Assembly: GCF_000506985.1 (NCBI RefSeq) | Contig: NZ_KI650982.1 | Location: forward strand, 310,001-374,000 | Direction: 5' to 3' | Length of the DNA: 64,000 bases | Source of the DNA: Advenella kashmirensis W13003 | GTDB taxonomy: Bacteria; Pseudomonadota; Gammaproteobacteria; Burkholderiales; Burkholderiaceae_B | Shown: positions 43,731 through 52,982 of the stretch, piece by piece | Numbering within the stretch: position 1 is the first letter of the stretch | Layout of the letters: the number at the start of each line of letters is the position of its first letter | The notes under the pieces: model-generated | Told to the model about the DNA's origin: nothing | The model's input: only the letters and a program-made list of their open reading frames with translations | Databases searched by the model: none | Made by a program: the position numbers and the translations under genes

Positions 43731-44681
43731 TTAGTGGCGATGCTGCCGGGGGCTGACGCCAAACCGCTTTTTGAACGCTGTCGAAAAATTGCTGCCATGC
43801 CTGTAGCCGGCAAGCAGCGCCACCTTTTCCACCGATTCGCCCTGCTCAAGATAGCGTTGCGCCAGTTGCAGCCGGTATTCCTTCACACAGGCCATGATCG
43901 ACAGTCTGAATTTCATTTGAAATTTCTTCCTGAGTGCGCTCTCGCCCATGCCTGTCAACTGCGACATGGATTGAATGGTGTGCGGTTGCCAGGGATGGCG
44001 ATGAATATGCTCGCGCAAGGCACTCAGCCGCTCGTGATCCAGGCGGCTCAGGCTGTCCCCAGTCTGCCATTCAACGCAGTCTCCGGGTGCTGCTCTTACC
44101 CGCGCCAGCAATTGCAAACCCAACGCTTCGTAAATCAATGAGCCCACGCTGTCGTCCTGCGCCAATTGCAATTGCGATCGCACACTTTCCAGAAATGCGT
44201 CGTCCTGCTGTCCCACTGCAAACGTCGCCGGCGCCACCTCCAGAATCGGCAACAGTCTCTCGGTGTAATCATTCTGTTCAATCTCGGTCTGGTCAATCAC
44301 CACATCCAGCGCGGCCAGCCGCGTACCCGGCAGATAGTGAGTCTGCATGCGCTCGTTCCGGTAGCTGGTGTTGATACCGCAAGCGGGGCCTACTGTTTGC
44401 AAGGGTGAGCGTTCGCGCCCAATCCGCAGTTGTCCGTTGAGCAACATGGCGAACGAATACGCCTGCTGCACACGGGACTGGGCGTGATAAGGCACCAGAA
44501 AATGCATGTCGGAATGCAGTACGGTCACACCCTTGCATAAGGATTGTTCATAGACCTGGCCATACGCCAGGGTTTCCTGATGACGAGTGGGATCCTGCAC
44601 GATGGCATCTGGCAAGCAATGGGTGAACCCATATTGCTCGCCATACTGCACAAAATCCTCGTAGGTAAAGGCTCTGGTCAT
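43731..44681 (-). CDS. AraC-family regulator of siderophore uptake (PchR-like)
   Basis: A 316-residue regulator with the two AraC helix-turn-helix motifs at the C-terminus (TIQSMSQLTGMGESALRKKF and KVALLAGYRHGSNFSTAFKK) and an N-terminal effector domain. The layout is that of PchR-like activators that sense an iron-siderophore complex and switch on the neighbouring receptor gene. It is divergent from the TonB receptor at 44841, with a Fur-like site between. ATG 44681 was chosen; the open frame reaches 44768. Confidence 0.88.
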   Translation of the reverse strand: MTRAFTYEDFVQYGEQYGFTHCLPDAIVQDPTRHQETLAYGQVYEQSLCKGVTVLHSDMHFLVPYHAQSRVQQAYSFAMLLNGQLRIGRERSPLQTVGPACGINTSYRNERMQTHYLPGTRLAALDVVIDQTEIEQNDYTERLLPILEVAPATFAVGQQDDAFLESVRSQLQLAQDDSVGSLIYEALGLQLLARVRAAPGDCVEWQTGDSLSRLDHERLSALREHIHRHPWQPHTIQSMSQLTGMGESALRKKFQMKFRLSIMACVKEYRLQLAQRYLEQGESVEKVALLAGYRHGSNFSTAFKKRFGVSPRQHRH

Positions 44682-44781
44682 CGACTCAGCACCGGAATAG
44701 TTGACGGTTTTGCAACAAAAAACCTGTGTTTTATGACATATTTCATATGAAATTTGATATTTTTTCAAAACTTATCGCATT

Positions 44782-44800
44782 ATAAATAATAATCATTCTT
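44782..44800. promoter_or_regulatory. Fur-box-like site
   Basis: ATAAATAATAATCATTCTT matches the 19-base Fur consensus at about 13 positions, including the core ATAATCATT. It lies between the AraC regulator and the TonB receptor gene, as expected for iron repression of both. Confidence 0.6.
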
Positions 44801-44840
44801 ATTTGTGTTGCATATTGATTTTTAAGGATAATTTTTGATC

Positions 44841-47009
44841 ATGAACCCGTCCATGGTTCGCCTTTCTGCGGCTCCCCGCATCCTGTATGTCGCCGTCCTG
44901 GCGCTTTTTTCAATGTCCGGCGCCCAGGCGCAAACCCCCAGCCAAAATGAACAGGCAAAAACAGCGCCCGTCGCTCAGCTGGGTATCATCCGCGCCACCA
45001 GCGACGCCACATCGACAGAACCCACGATTGGTTTCCAGTCGACCGTCAGTCGTGCTGCAAGCCGCGCCGATATGGACTGGATCGAGACACCCCATTCTGT
45101 TTCATCGCTGACGCGCGATCGCATTGACGCCATCGGTGCCACCACGGGAACCGACGCGCTGCGTTATACGCCTGGCGCCTTTACCGGCCTGGTAGGCGGC
45201 GCCAGTCGCTATGATTACATCAGCCTGCGCGGCTTTAACGAAAACAGCACTGACAACCTGAACCTGGACGGACAAAAAGTCCTGAGCGACTCCGGCACCT
45301 ACAGCTCGGTACAGATCGACCCCTTTACCCTGGAACGCATTGACGTTTATCGCGGCCCGACCAGCGTGCTATACGGCCGCAACTCCCCCGGCGGACTGGT
45401 CTCCTACAGCTCCAAGCGTCCGCTGGATGAGCCTTACCATGAAATCACAGCCGGCATCGGCAATCACGGCCAGACTCATCTGGGCTTTGACATGACCGGT
45501 CCGATCGACAAGGAAGGCAATGCCGCCTATCGTCTGGTCGGGATCACGCGCAACGACAAAACCCAGTACGACAACAATCGCGTCGAACGTTATCTGCTGG
45601 CGCCTTCTCTCAAATTCAAGCTGGGAGAAAACAGCCGCCTGCTGCTGCAGGGCTATTTCCAGAAAGACCCCAGTACCGGCTTTCATAGCGGTTTTCCAGC
45701 CGATGCCACCATCAATACCGATCATAACGGACGCCGTATTTCCCCCGAATTTTCGGACGATGACGAAGGCGGTAAATTCAGCCGGACCTTGTCCATGATG
45801 GGCTATCAGTTCGAGCACGATTTCACGCCGAACCTGACTCTGAAAAACTCCTTCCGGCTGACCAGTCTGAAATCGGACATGGCGCAGTTCTACGGCTATG
45901 GCTGGTACGATGAGAATTCGCTGAATCGCTACTATTCCGGCGGTTACGAAGAGCTCGAAGCCTACCAGTTCGATACCAGCCTGACCGGCGTCTTCCAGAC
46001 CGGCGGGGCATCACATGAAGTGATTGGCGGCTTCGATTACCAGCATCGCAATGTCACCGGCCGCTGGGATTCGGGCGTGGCCAATCCCCTCAACGCATTC
46101 GACCCGGTGTACGGTAATCCGGGCTTGGCCATCACCTACAGCGAACCGTTTGACCGCACCCTGGAACAATTCGGACTGTATCTGCAGGACACCGTGCGCT
46201 ATGGCCGCCTGACCGGTCTGTTCAGTATCCGTCACGATGTGGTGGATATTGATAACCGCAATCCGCTGCTCAATACCAAATCCGGCTACAAGGGTAACAA
46301 AACCACCTTCCGCGCGGGCCTGAGCTATGCGTTCGACAACGGCATATCGCCCTACTTCAGTTATAGTCAGTCCTTCAATCCTAACGGCTACACCGATGTG
46401 AACAACCAGGTGCTGCCGCCGACTGAAGCCGAACAATACGAAGTTGGCGTCAAGTACCAGCCGACAGAAAATGTCATGCTGTCTGCGGCCTACTATGATC
46501 TGAAACAGGAAAATGTGGCCGCGCGCCATTCCTCTGCAACCAGCTACTACGACCCGCTGGGCGTGGTGCGTTCTCGCGGAATCGAACTTGAAGCCAACGC
46601 GAACGTCACCGACAACTTCACTGTGACCGCCAGCTATACCATGAACAACATGAAGCTGGAAAAAGGCGACAACGCCGGCAAGCGCCCCTTCCAGGCACCG
46701 AAACAGATGGCCAGCCTGTGGGGACGTTACGGTTTCAATAACGGACTGGCACTATCTGCGGGTGTACGCTATGTCGGCAAAAGCTGGGCCGATAACGAAA
46801 ACACCGTTGAGGTGCCGGCCTATACCCTTCTGGACCTGGGCGCCGAATATGATCTGGGCCGCGTCAACTCAAATCTGAAGGGCGCAACGGTCCGACTGAA
46901 CGTGAACAATGTGACCGACAAAACCTATGTGGCCTCGTGCGCGACCACCAATTACTGCTACTATGGCGAAAAGCGCAATATCAAGGCCACCTTCAGCTAT
47001 AAATGGTAA
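44841..47009 (+). CDS. TonB-dependent siderophore receptor
   Basis: A 722-residue outer-membrane receptor. A signal peptide ends at SMSGAQAQ; the plug domain shows FTLERIDVYRGPTSVLYGRN and SPGGLVSYSSKRP, the siderophore-receptor signature; a 22-strand barrel follows, ending in NIKATFSYKW with aromatic last residue. No N-terminal signalling (STN) domain is seen, so regulation is by the AraC protein and Fur rather than by a sigma/anti-sigma pair. ATG 44841 is used; a TTG at 44835 has better spacing to AAGGA. The next gene, FhuF-like, overlaps by 7 bases. Confidence 0.94.
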   Translation: MNPSMVRLSAAPRILYVAVLALFSMSGAQAQTPSQNEQAKTAPVAQLGIIRATSDATSTEPTIGFQSTVSRAASRADMDWIETPHSVSSLTRDRIDAIGATTGTDALRYTPGAFTGLVGGASRYDYISLRGFNENSTDNLNLDGQKVLSDSGTYSSVQIDPFTLERIDVYRGPTSVLYGRNSPGGLVSYSSKRPLDEPYHEITAGIGNHGQTHLGFDMTGPIDKEGNAAYRLVGITRNDKTQYDNNRVERYLLAPSLKFKLGENSRLLLQGYFQKDPSTGFHSGFPADATINTDHNGRRISPEFSDDDEGGKFSRTLSMMGYQFEHDFTPNLTLKNSFRLTSLKSDMAQFYGYGWYDENSLNRYYSGGYEELEAYQFDTSLTGVFQTGGASHEVIGGFDYQHRNVTGRWDSGVANPLNAFDPVYGNPGLAITYSEPFDRTLEQFGLYLQDTVRYGRLTGLFSIRHDVVDIDNRNPLLNTKSGYKGNKTTFRAGLSYAFDNGISPYFSYSQSFNPNGYTDVNNQVLPPTEAEQYEVGVKYQPTENVMLSAAYYDLKQENVAARHSSATSYYDPLGVVRSRGIELEANANVTDNFTVTASYTMNNMKLEKGDNAGKRPFQAPKQMASLWGRYGFNNGLALSAGVRYVGKSWADNENTVEVPAYTLLDLGAEYDLGRVNSNLKGATVRLNVNNVTDKTYVASCATTNYCYYGEKRNIKATFSYKW

Positions 47010-47785
47010 TCGAGCAAGACACCTCCCTCTATCAGCAATTGCAACAGGCGCTCGGGCGTCTGTTGCCCGTTTCAGCCGCACCCCTGGTCGGCCCAGCCGA
47101 TCTGACTTTCGGTCAGATTCGGCAGCAGGCCGTGCAGGCACTGTATGACGATGTGGCTCGACTGCATCCGGAAGCAGGACGTCATTACTGGACCGCCCAT
47201 ACCTGGCGCACCTGCATGTGGGTGCCCGTCTACACAACCGTTCTGGCGTACGAGCATCACCATTGCCTGGTCGACGCGCGGCAGTTGCAGGTTCATTTTG
47301 CCGAGGGTCTGGCAAAACAGGTTCATCTGCCCGAAAGCGCCTTCACGCTGACTGATCCGAATGAGCCCACCGCCGCAGCCGCGCTGAGCGAAAGCCTGGA
47401 GAATGTCCGCCGGGCGCTGGATACGATCACGCCGATCGCCGCCAAACTGGCCGGCCGCCACACGGCCGATAGCGTGCTCGCCGCTATCCTGCTTTACTAC
47501 CATGATCTGCCGCAGTTTGACACACACCACATCCGCGCACGCGGCGAGACGTGGCTGAACGCCATGGGATTGCATGCAGAAAGCGGCTATCTGGATATCG
47601 ATATGAGCGGCTTTGGCCTGCCCGATCGCTTATCGCTGAATCGCCGGGTCTGCTGCCAGTATTTTCGCTGCCCCAACGTGGTGTTATGCAGCAACTGCCC
47701 CAAAATTCCAATGGAACAGCGCCTGCCGCTGTTGGCGCGTGAATGGGCTGAACATGATCGCGTGCATGCTGAGACAGAAACCTGA
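47003..47785 (+). CDS. FhuF-like siderophore-iron reductase
   Basis: A 260-residue protein with the FhuF C-terminal iron-sulfur motif: two adjacent cysteines, ten residues, then C-x2-C (RRVCCQYFRCPNVVLCSNC). The N-terminal part (AGRHYWTAHTWRTCMWVPVY, LAYEHHHCLVDARQLQ) resembles siderophore ferric reductases. It frees iron by reducing the ferric siderophore in the cytoplasm. It overlaps the receptor gene by 7 bases, giving a receptor-reductase operon. Confidence 0.88.
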   Translation: MVIEQDTSLYQQLQQALGRLLPVSAAPLVGPADLTFGQIRQQAVQALYDDVARLHPEAGRHYWTAHTWRTCMWVPVYTTVLAYEHHHCLVDARQLQVHFAEGLAKQVHLPESAFTLTDPNEPTAAAALSESLENVRRALDTITPIAAKLAGRHTADSVLAAILLYYHDLPQFDTHHIRARGETWLNAMGLHAESGYLDIDMSGFGLPDRLSLNRRVCCQYFRCPNVVLCSNCPKIPMEQRLPLLAREWAEHDRVHAETET

Positions 47786-47849
47786 ATCCTGACAATGCCG
47801 CCCTGCCGTAACTGAACACAATTGAAATTACGCTCGGCTCACCGAACTG

Positions 47850-47891
47850 CCCCAAAAAGTTGGACCTCAATCCAGCCTTTGGGGATTTTTT
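47850..47891 (+). terminator. Hairpin terminator after the fhuF-type gene
   Basis: CCCCAAA pairs with TTTGGGG (ends 47884), with inner GTTGGA/TCCAGC, followed by ATTTTTT. It separates the siderophore operon from the convergent recQ gene. The left arm also resembles IS3-family end sequences (see findings). Confidence 0.7.
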
Positions 47892-47918
47892 AATTAACAG
47901 GCGCGCTGCCGCTTTGGG

Positions 47919-49763
47919 TTACGATTCCAGTTCGTCCAGAAACGCAAGAATGGCTTCACCATAGGTGTCCAGCTTGTGCTGCCCGACCCCGTTGACTTGT
48001 GCCAGATCACCGAGCGTGGCCGGTTCCATCTCGGCGATTTCAGCCAGGGTGGCGTCGTTGAAAATGACATAGGCCGGAACGCCATGTTCCTTGGCGATGT
48101 TGCGGCGCCACTGCCGCAGACTTTCGAACCGCTTTTCTGCGGCCTGCGACAGGTGACGGATTTCGCGCTTGCCACGCGGCATGATATTGCGTGACCGCGC
48201 AGAAGTGCGTTCCGATTCCTTGCGCATCATCAATGTCTGCTCGCCCTTGAGCACGGACCGGCTTTTTTCCGTGAGTGTCAGCGTGCCGTAACCATCGCCA
48301 TCGACCGTGACCACATTGCCCGCCATCAATTGACGCAGCACACTGCGCCAGCCCTGCTCGGAAATATCCTGGCCGATGCCGAACACCGACAAGGTGTCAT
48401 GCGAATGCAGCGTCACTTTTTCGGTGCGCTTGCCGCGCAGAATATCAATCAAATGCCCGGCCCCATACCGCTGGTCGCGTTCGCGATGCAGCCGATAAAT
48501 GGCGGACAGGATTTTTTGCGCTGCCACAGTGCCGTCCCAGGTTTGGGGCGGCGTCAGGCACACATCACAATTGCCGCAAGGCTTTGATGGCTGGCCGAAA
48601 TAGGCCAGCAAACGGGTACGTCGGCACTGCACGGTTTCACACAAGGCCAGCATGGCATCCAGTTGTGTACTGGAACGGCGCTTGAAAAATTCGTCTCCTG
48701 TGGAATCATCAATCATTTTGCGCTGCTGCACCACATCCTGCAGGCCATAGGCCATCCACGCCGTGGCAGGAAGCCCGTCACGACCGGCGCGGCCGGTTTC
48801 CTGGTAATAGCCTTCCACCGACTTGGGCAAATCGATATGAGCAACAAACCGCACGTCGGGTTTATTGATACCCATGCCAAATGCAATAGTGGCAACCATG
48901 ACCACGCCGTCTTCACGCAGAAAGCGCGCCTGACGCTGTGCACGCAATTCGGCTGGCAGACCCGCATGATAGGCCATGGCATCAATGCCTTCCCGGCACA
49001 GAAATTCGGCCGTGTCCTCGGTCTTGTTGCGCGACAGGCAATACACAATGCCCGAGTCGCCCGCATGCTCTTCCCGCAGAAAAGCCAGCAGCTGGCGCCG
49101 CACATCGCTTTTTTCGACAATCACATAGCGGATGTTCGGACGATCAAAACCCGCCACAAAATGACGCGCCTGGGTCAGGCCCAGGCGTTGTGCAATTTCA
49201 TCGCGGGTTTGCGGCGTGGCGGTCGCCGTGAGCGCGATACGCGGCACATCCGGCCATTGCTCCTGCAGACGCGACAGGCCCAGGTATTCGGGCCGGAAAT
49301 CGTGGCCCCATTGCGACACACAGTGGGCTTCATCAATGGCAAACAGGGCGATATGTCCGCGTTCCAGCAGCCGCAGGCAGCGATCAGTCAACAGTCTTTC
49401 AGGAGCGACGTAAAGAAAATCCAGTTCGCCGCGTACAAAGGCATTTTCCACTTCGCGGATGTCGTCCCATTCCTGGCTGGAATTGAGAAACGCCGCACGC
49501 ACACCCAGTTCGCGCAGCGCGTCAACCTGGTCCTGCATGAGCGCGATCAACGGCGACACCACGATTGCCGTACCCGGCCGGATAAGGGCCGGCACCTGAT
49601 AGCACAGCGATTTGCCCGCCCCGGTCGGCATCAGCACCAGCGCGTCGTGGCCCGCGACCAGATGTTCGACAATGGCCTGCTGTTCCCCACGAAAGGAATC
49701 GTAACCAAAAACACGTTTCAGGACAGACAGCGGCGAGGAGGAATCAGACACAGGGAAATCAGA
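47919..49763 (-). CDS. recQ: ATP-dependent DNA helicase RecQ
   Basis: About 614 residues. The superfamily 2 helicase core has Walker A (LMPTGAGKSLCYQVPALI), the IDEAHCVSQWGHDFRPEY block and YYQETGRAGRDGLP. A RecQ-C-terminal zinc domain (CETVQCRRTRLLAYFGQ, CGNCDVC) and one HRDC domain (ATLGDLAQVNGVGQHKLDTY) follow. RecQ unwinds DNA during recombination repair. No ATG is available near the start. GTG codons at 49763 and 49748 and a TTG at 49808 are the candidates, and 49763 is a choice by length. No clear ribosome site is visible. Confidence 0.94.
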   Translation of the reverse strand, partial: SDFPVSDSSSPLSVLKRVFGYDSFRGEQQAIVEHLVAGHDALVLMPTGAGKSLCYQVPALIRPGTAIVVSPLIALMQDQVDALRELGVRAAFLNSSQEWDDIREVENAFVRGELDFLYVAPERLLTDRCLRLLERGHIALFAIDEAHCVSQWGHDFRPEYLGLSRLQEQWPDVPRIALTATATPQTRDEIAQRLGLTQARHFVAGFDRPNIRYVIVEKSDVRRQLLAFLREEHAGDSGIVYCLSRNKTEDTAEFLCREGIDAMAYHAGLPAELRAQRQARFLREDGVVMVATIAFGMGINKPDVRFVAHIDLPKSVEGYYQETGRAGRDGLPATAWMAYGLQDVVQQRKMIDDSTGDEFFKRRSSTQLDAMLALCETVQCRRTRLLAYFGQPSKPCGNCDVCLTPPQTWDGTVAAQKILSAIYRLHRERDQRYGAGHLIDILRGKRTEKVTLHSHDTLSVFGIGQDISEQGWRSVLRQLMAGNVVTVDGDGYGTLTLTEKSRSVLKGEQTLMMRKESERTSARSRNIMPRGKREIRHLSQAAEKRFESLRQWRRNIAKEHGVPAYVIFNDATLAEIAEMEPATLGDLAQVNGVGQHKLDTYGEAILAFLDELES

Positions 49764-49893
49764 CACTAAAAATAAGGCCGGCAAAACAAACCGGTAATGA
49801 ATTGACAAGATTTAAGCCGGGACGAATATGGCAGGGCCGTCCGGCAAACGATGAATACCATTATAATCGCTATACCGTTACGGAGAGATTGAT

Positions 49894-50331
49894 ATGAAAA
49901 TCACACATATGCTGACTGGCGCTACAGGCTGTCTTCTCGCCTTTGCTGCCCAGTCTGCGCTGGCAAAAATTCCGGTCTATGTCTTTGGCAATACCCCAAA
50001 CGACCCGATCGGCACCTATATCACGGCACAAGTCAGGAATCAGATTGCCAACTCGCCCACGCTCACCCTGGTAAACGACATGAACCAGGCTGTCGCCAGG
50101 GTCAATCTGCAAGGCGCTGACCCCACCCGCGAGGGCCGGTTTACCGCCCTGGCCGAAAATATTGACATCGTCAATGCGGCGTCTCCTGTCAACCCATGGT
50201 TGAATATCCAGCAGCACATCCGGATCTGCCTGTCCGAGTCCAGTGGCAATTGCGCAAACACGATTGTAAATGACCTGACGACCGTGGCCCAGCAATATGG
50301 CCCTGCCCTGCAGCAAAAACTGGGCAGATAG
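49894..50331 (+). CDS. Small exported protein of unknown function
   Basis: A 145-residue protein with a Sec signal peptide (TGATGCLLAFAAQSALA). The mature part is mostly soluble, with KIPVYVFGNTPNDPIGTYIT and a single pair of cysteines (HIRICLSESSGNCANT) that could form a disulfide. GGAGAG precedes ATG 49894. I do not recognise the family. It stands between recQ (divergent) and the thiO gene. Confidence 0.7.
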   Translation: MKITHMLTGATGCLLAFAAQSALAKIPVYVFGNTPNDPIGTYITAQVRNQIANSPTLTLVNDMNQAVARVNLQGADPTREGRFTALAENIDIVNAASPVNPWLNIQQHIRICLSESSGNCANTIVNDLTTVAQQYGPALQQKLGR

Positions 50332-50426
50332 GCACGCCGCCAGATAACATTGCCGCCTGCGGCGGCGATATACTGTCGTAACGATTCACACAATACCGGG
50401 CCCCTCGGCCCGCAACGCATCAGATT

Positions 50427-51500
50427 ATGAAAATTGGCATCGCCGGCGCCGGGCTGTTGGGGCGCATTCTTGCAGTGGTCCTGTCCCGCCAGGGACACCA
50501 GATTTCCGTTTTTGATCCCGCTGCATCCATCCAGGCACGAGGTGCCGCAGGCTGGACGGCGGCCGGCATGCTCAGCCCGATTGCTGAACTCGAAAGCGGC
50601 GACGCCGAGGTCTTCAATATGGGGGTGCGCTCAATCCAGCTCTGGTCGGAACTGGTTCCGCAACTAAGTCAGCCTGTGCAATTTTACGTCCGGGGCAGTC
50701 TGCTGGTGGCCCATCGTGGCGACGAAGGGGCAGCAGCAAGAATGATATCCCTGCTGCAGACCAAAGCACCACAACATGCGCGCCCACAGACGCTCACACG
50801 CGACCAGTTGCAGACCCTGGAACCCTCGATCCAGGGTCCGACTCATGCCTGGATGCTGGAAAACGAAGGGCAGATTCATACCGTGCAGGCCATGCAGGCG
50901 CTGGCCGAGTCGGCAGAGAACACCACCTGGCATTGGGGCAGCCCCGTCATTTCGCTCAAACCCGGCCAATTGCAAACGGCGCAGGGCGTGCATAGCTTCG
51001 ACTGGGTCTTTGATGTGCGCGGCACCGGGGCCCGGGAGCGCCCTCATGCCAATAGTCATCAACTTAATTGCCGCAATGTGCGCGGTGTACGTGGTGAGAT
51101 TTTCTGGCTGCAGAGCAGCGATCTGACGTTAAGCCGCCCGGTGCGCCTGCTGCATCCGCGCTACCGCGTCTATATCGTCCCGCGCGCCCCCGATACTGTT
51201 GTGGTCGGTGCCAGTGAAATCGAAAGCGAAGATCGCTCTCCTGTCTCATTGCGCAGCACGGTCGAATTGCTGACCGCCGCGCACAGCGTGCTGCCGGAAC
51301 TGGCCGAAGCGCGCTTGATCCATACCGAGACCAATCTGCGCCCCGCCCTGCTGGACAATTTGCCGCGCATCGAGAGCGAAGACGGACTGACACGTATCAA
51401 CGGATTGTTCCGCCATGGCTGGCTGATTGCGCCCGCCGTGGTTGAAAAGGCCCTACAATCAATATTTGAACCTGATTTCAATCTGATCCAAACGGCATGA
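50427..51500 (+). CDS. thiO: Glycine oxidase-type FAD amine oxidase ThiO
   Basis: A 357-residue FAD enzyme of the DAO family. The FAD motif opens the protein (MKIGIAGAGLLGRILAVVLS), and the C-terminal FAD/substrate region is visible in TETNLRPALLDNLPRI and FRHGWLIAPAVVEKA. ThiO oxidises glycine to the imine used for the thiazole of thiamine. The role is firm because thiS overlaps it by 4 bases and thiG follows. No TPP riboswitch motif was recognised in the 95 bases upstream, only two GC hairpins. Confidence 0.93.
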   Translation: MKIGIAGAGLLGRILAVVLSRQGHQISVFDPAASIQARGAAGWTAAGMLSPIAELESGDAEVFNMGVRSIQLWSELVPQLSQPVQFYVRGSLLVAHRGDEGAAARMISLLQTKAPQHARPQTLTRDQLQTLEPSIQGPTHAWMLENEGQIHTVQAMQALAESAENTTWHWGSPVISLKPGQLQTAQGVHSFDWVFDVRGTGARERPHANSHQLNCRNVRGVRGEIFWLQSSDLTLSRPVRLLHPRYRVYIVPRAPDTVVVGASEIESEDRSPVSLRSTVELLTAAHSVLPELAEARLIHTETNLRPALLDNLPRIESEDGLTRINGLFRHGWLIAPAVVEKALQSIFEPDFNLIQTA

Positions 51501-51724
51501 GCGCAATTCATATTTCTGTCAACGGTACCGAACACACTGTCGCCAGCGACTGCACGCTGGCCCAGCTGGTTACCCGGCTGCAAAGCGAAGCGGGCCAGCC
51601 CGATGACCCGACAACCCTGGCCACAGCGCTTAATGAAGTATTTATTCCGCGGGCCAAACGGGACACTACGATTCTTTCCGAAGGCGATCAGGTATTCACA
51701 TTCAGCCCCATCACGGGCGGATAA
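51497..51724 (+). CDS. thiS: Sulfur carrier protein ThiS
   Basis: A 75-residue ubiquitin-like protein ending in the required Gly-Gly (FTFSPITGG), which is adenylated and thiocarboxylated before donating sulfur to thiazole synthesis. Also visible: [13 protein letters not shown] and [19 protein letters not shown] overlaps the thiO stop (ATGA). Confidence 0.96.
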   Translation: MSAIHISVNGTEHTVASDCTLAQLVTRLQSEAGQPDDPTTLATALNEVFIPRAKRDTTILSEGDQVFTFSPITGG

Positions 51725-51738
51725 ACTCGCCCTGTTTC

Positions 51739-52545
51739 ATGACCATGACCTCATTTTCTATTGCCGATACGCTTCTGGAAAGCCGCTTCTTTCTGGGTAC
51801 AGCCGGTTATCCTTCTCCGAAAGTATTGCAGGACGCCATCGCCGCGTCAGGCGCCGCCGTGATTACGGTGGGCCTGAAACGCCAGCTGACGCCCTCGGCT
51901 TCCGGTGGCGCAGGCACCGCGCTGGATAACTCTTTTTTCCAGATGCTCAAGGATTCGGGGCTGCACCTGCTGCCCAATACCGCGGGCTGCAAGACCGGCC
52001 GAGAAGCCATCACGCTGGCGCAGATGGCACGCGAAGTTTTTGGCACGCACTGGATCAAACTGGAAGTGATCGGCGACGACTATACGCTGCAACCCGACCC
52101 CATTGAACTGATCCGCGCTGCCGAAGAATTGGTCAGGGAGGGTTTTGAGGTCTTTCCGTATTGCACGGATGATCTGGTCACCTGCCGGCGCCTGCTTGAC
52201 GTCGGCTGCCGTCTGCTGATGCCCTGGGGGGCGCCTATCGGCTCCGGGCAGGGGTTAACCAATCCGCACGCGCTGCGCACCCTGCGCGCACGTCTGCCAG
52301 ACGTGCCGCTGATTGTCGATGCCGGGATCGGTTCGCCTATGGACGCGGTACAGGCCATGCAAATGGGCTACGATGCGGTATTGTTGAATTCGGCCGTCTC
52401 TCTGGCTCACGATCCGGTCAAAATGGCGCACGCTTTCAAACTGGCTATCGAGGCCGGGCGCATAGGCTTTGAAGCCGGTATCATGGCCAGACAGGATATG
52501 GCGGTGCCGTCCACGCAAGTCACCGGCCGGCCATTTTTGCTCTAA
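51739..52545 (+). CDS. thiG: Thiazole synthase ThiG
   Basis: A 268-residue TIM-barrel enzyme that builds the thiazole phosphate from dehydroglycine, deoxyxylulose phosphate and ThiS thiocarboxylate. The segment [16 protein letters not shown] carries the Schiff-base lysine of characterised ThiG proteins (K107 here). Also typical: [20 protein letters not shown] and [20 protein letters not shown]. Last gene of thiO-thiS-thiG; thiE, thiC and thiD are not in the window. Confidence 0.97.
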   Translation: MTMTSFSIADTLLESRFFLGTAGYPSPKVLQDAIAASGAAVITVGLKRQLTPSASGGAGTALDNSFFQMLKDSGLHLLPNTAGCKTGREAITLAQMAREVFGTHWIKLEVIGDDYTLQPDPIELIRAAEELVREGFEVFPYCTDDLVTCRRLLDVGCRLLMPWGAPIGSGQGLTNPHALRTLRARLPDVPLIVDAGIGSPMDAVQAMQMGYDAVLLNSAVSLAHDPVKMAHAFKLAIEAGRIGFEAGIMARQDMAVPSTQVTGRPFLL

Positions 52546-52646
52546 GACTTTCTCGGGCCCTTCGTACCACGCGTATTAAATCCCTTGGCTCATCTATGGG
52601 GACCGATAGCGCCGATCAAACCACGCTGATCTGCACGCGCGCCATA

Positions 52647-52982
52647 TCAGGCGGGTAACAGCATGGCCGCCAGCGCATAGCCGGCCATCCCGGACAGCAC
52701 CGCAAAGCCGGCGTTGCGCGTCAGCTTTACGCACACGCCGGCAGCCGCCAGCCCACAAAAGTAAGTCAGTACCGGCGTCAGACCGCGGGCCTCGTGCAAA
52801 TCAGAATACACCACCACAACCGTCATACAGACCAGAAGCGCGGGTCCCAGAATCACAAACCGGCCCGAGGTCAAACGACCGAAGGCATTCGATTTACGCA
52901 TCAGCAGAAACGGCAAGGCGCGGGTGAGCCAGGTGACAACGGCCATGACGAGAATGGCCAGCCAGAATTCAGTGTGTGCCAT
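52647..52982 (-). CDS. azlD: AzlD-family membrane protein
   Basis: A 111-residue protein with about four hydrophobic segments (VMAVVTWLTRALPFLLMRKS, RFVILGPALLVCMTVVVVYS) typical of AzlD. It overlaps the azlC-like gene by 14 bases. This is the second azlCD pair in the window and clearly differs from the first (29306-30387), so a distinct amino acid substrate is likely. Confidence 0.88.
   Translation of the reverse strand: MAHTEFWLAILVMAVVTWLTRALPFLLMRKSNAFGRLTSGRFVILGPALLVCMTVVVVYSDLHEARGLTPVLTYFCGLAAAGVCVKLTRNAGFAVLSGMAGYALAAMLLPA

Noticed and set aside
43557-44141. 194-residue plus-strand frame after ruvB
   Set aside because: It overlaps the AraC regulator on the opposite strand and shows no family features.
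48663-49769. 368-residue plus-strand open frame
   Set aside because: Antisense to recQ.
50353-50426. TPP riboswitch before thiO
   Set aside because: Two GC hairpins are present, but the conserved TPP-riboswitch sequence elements were not found.
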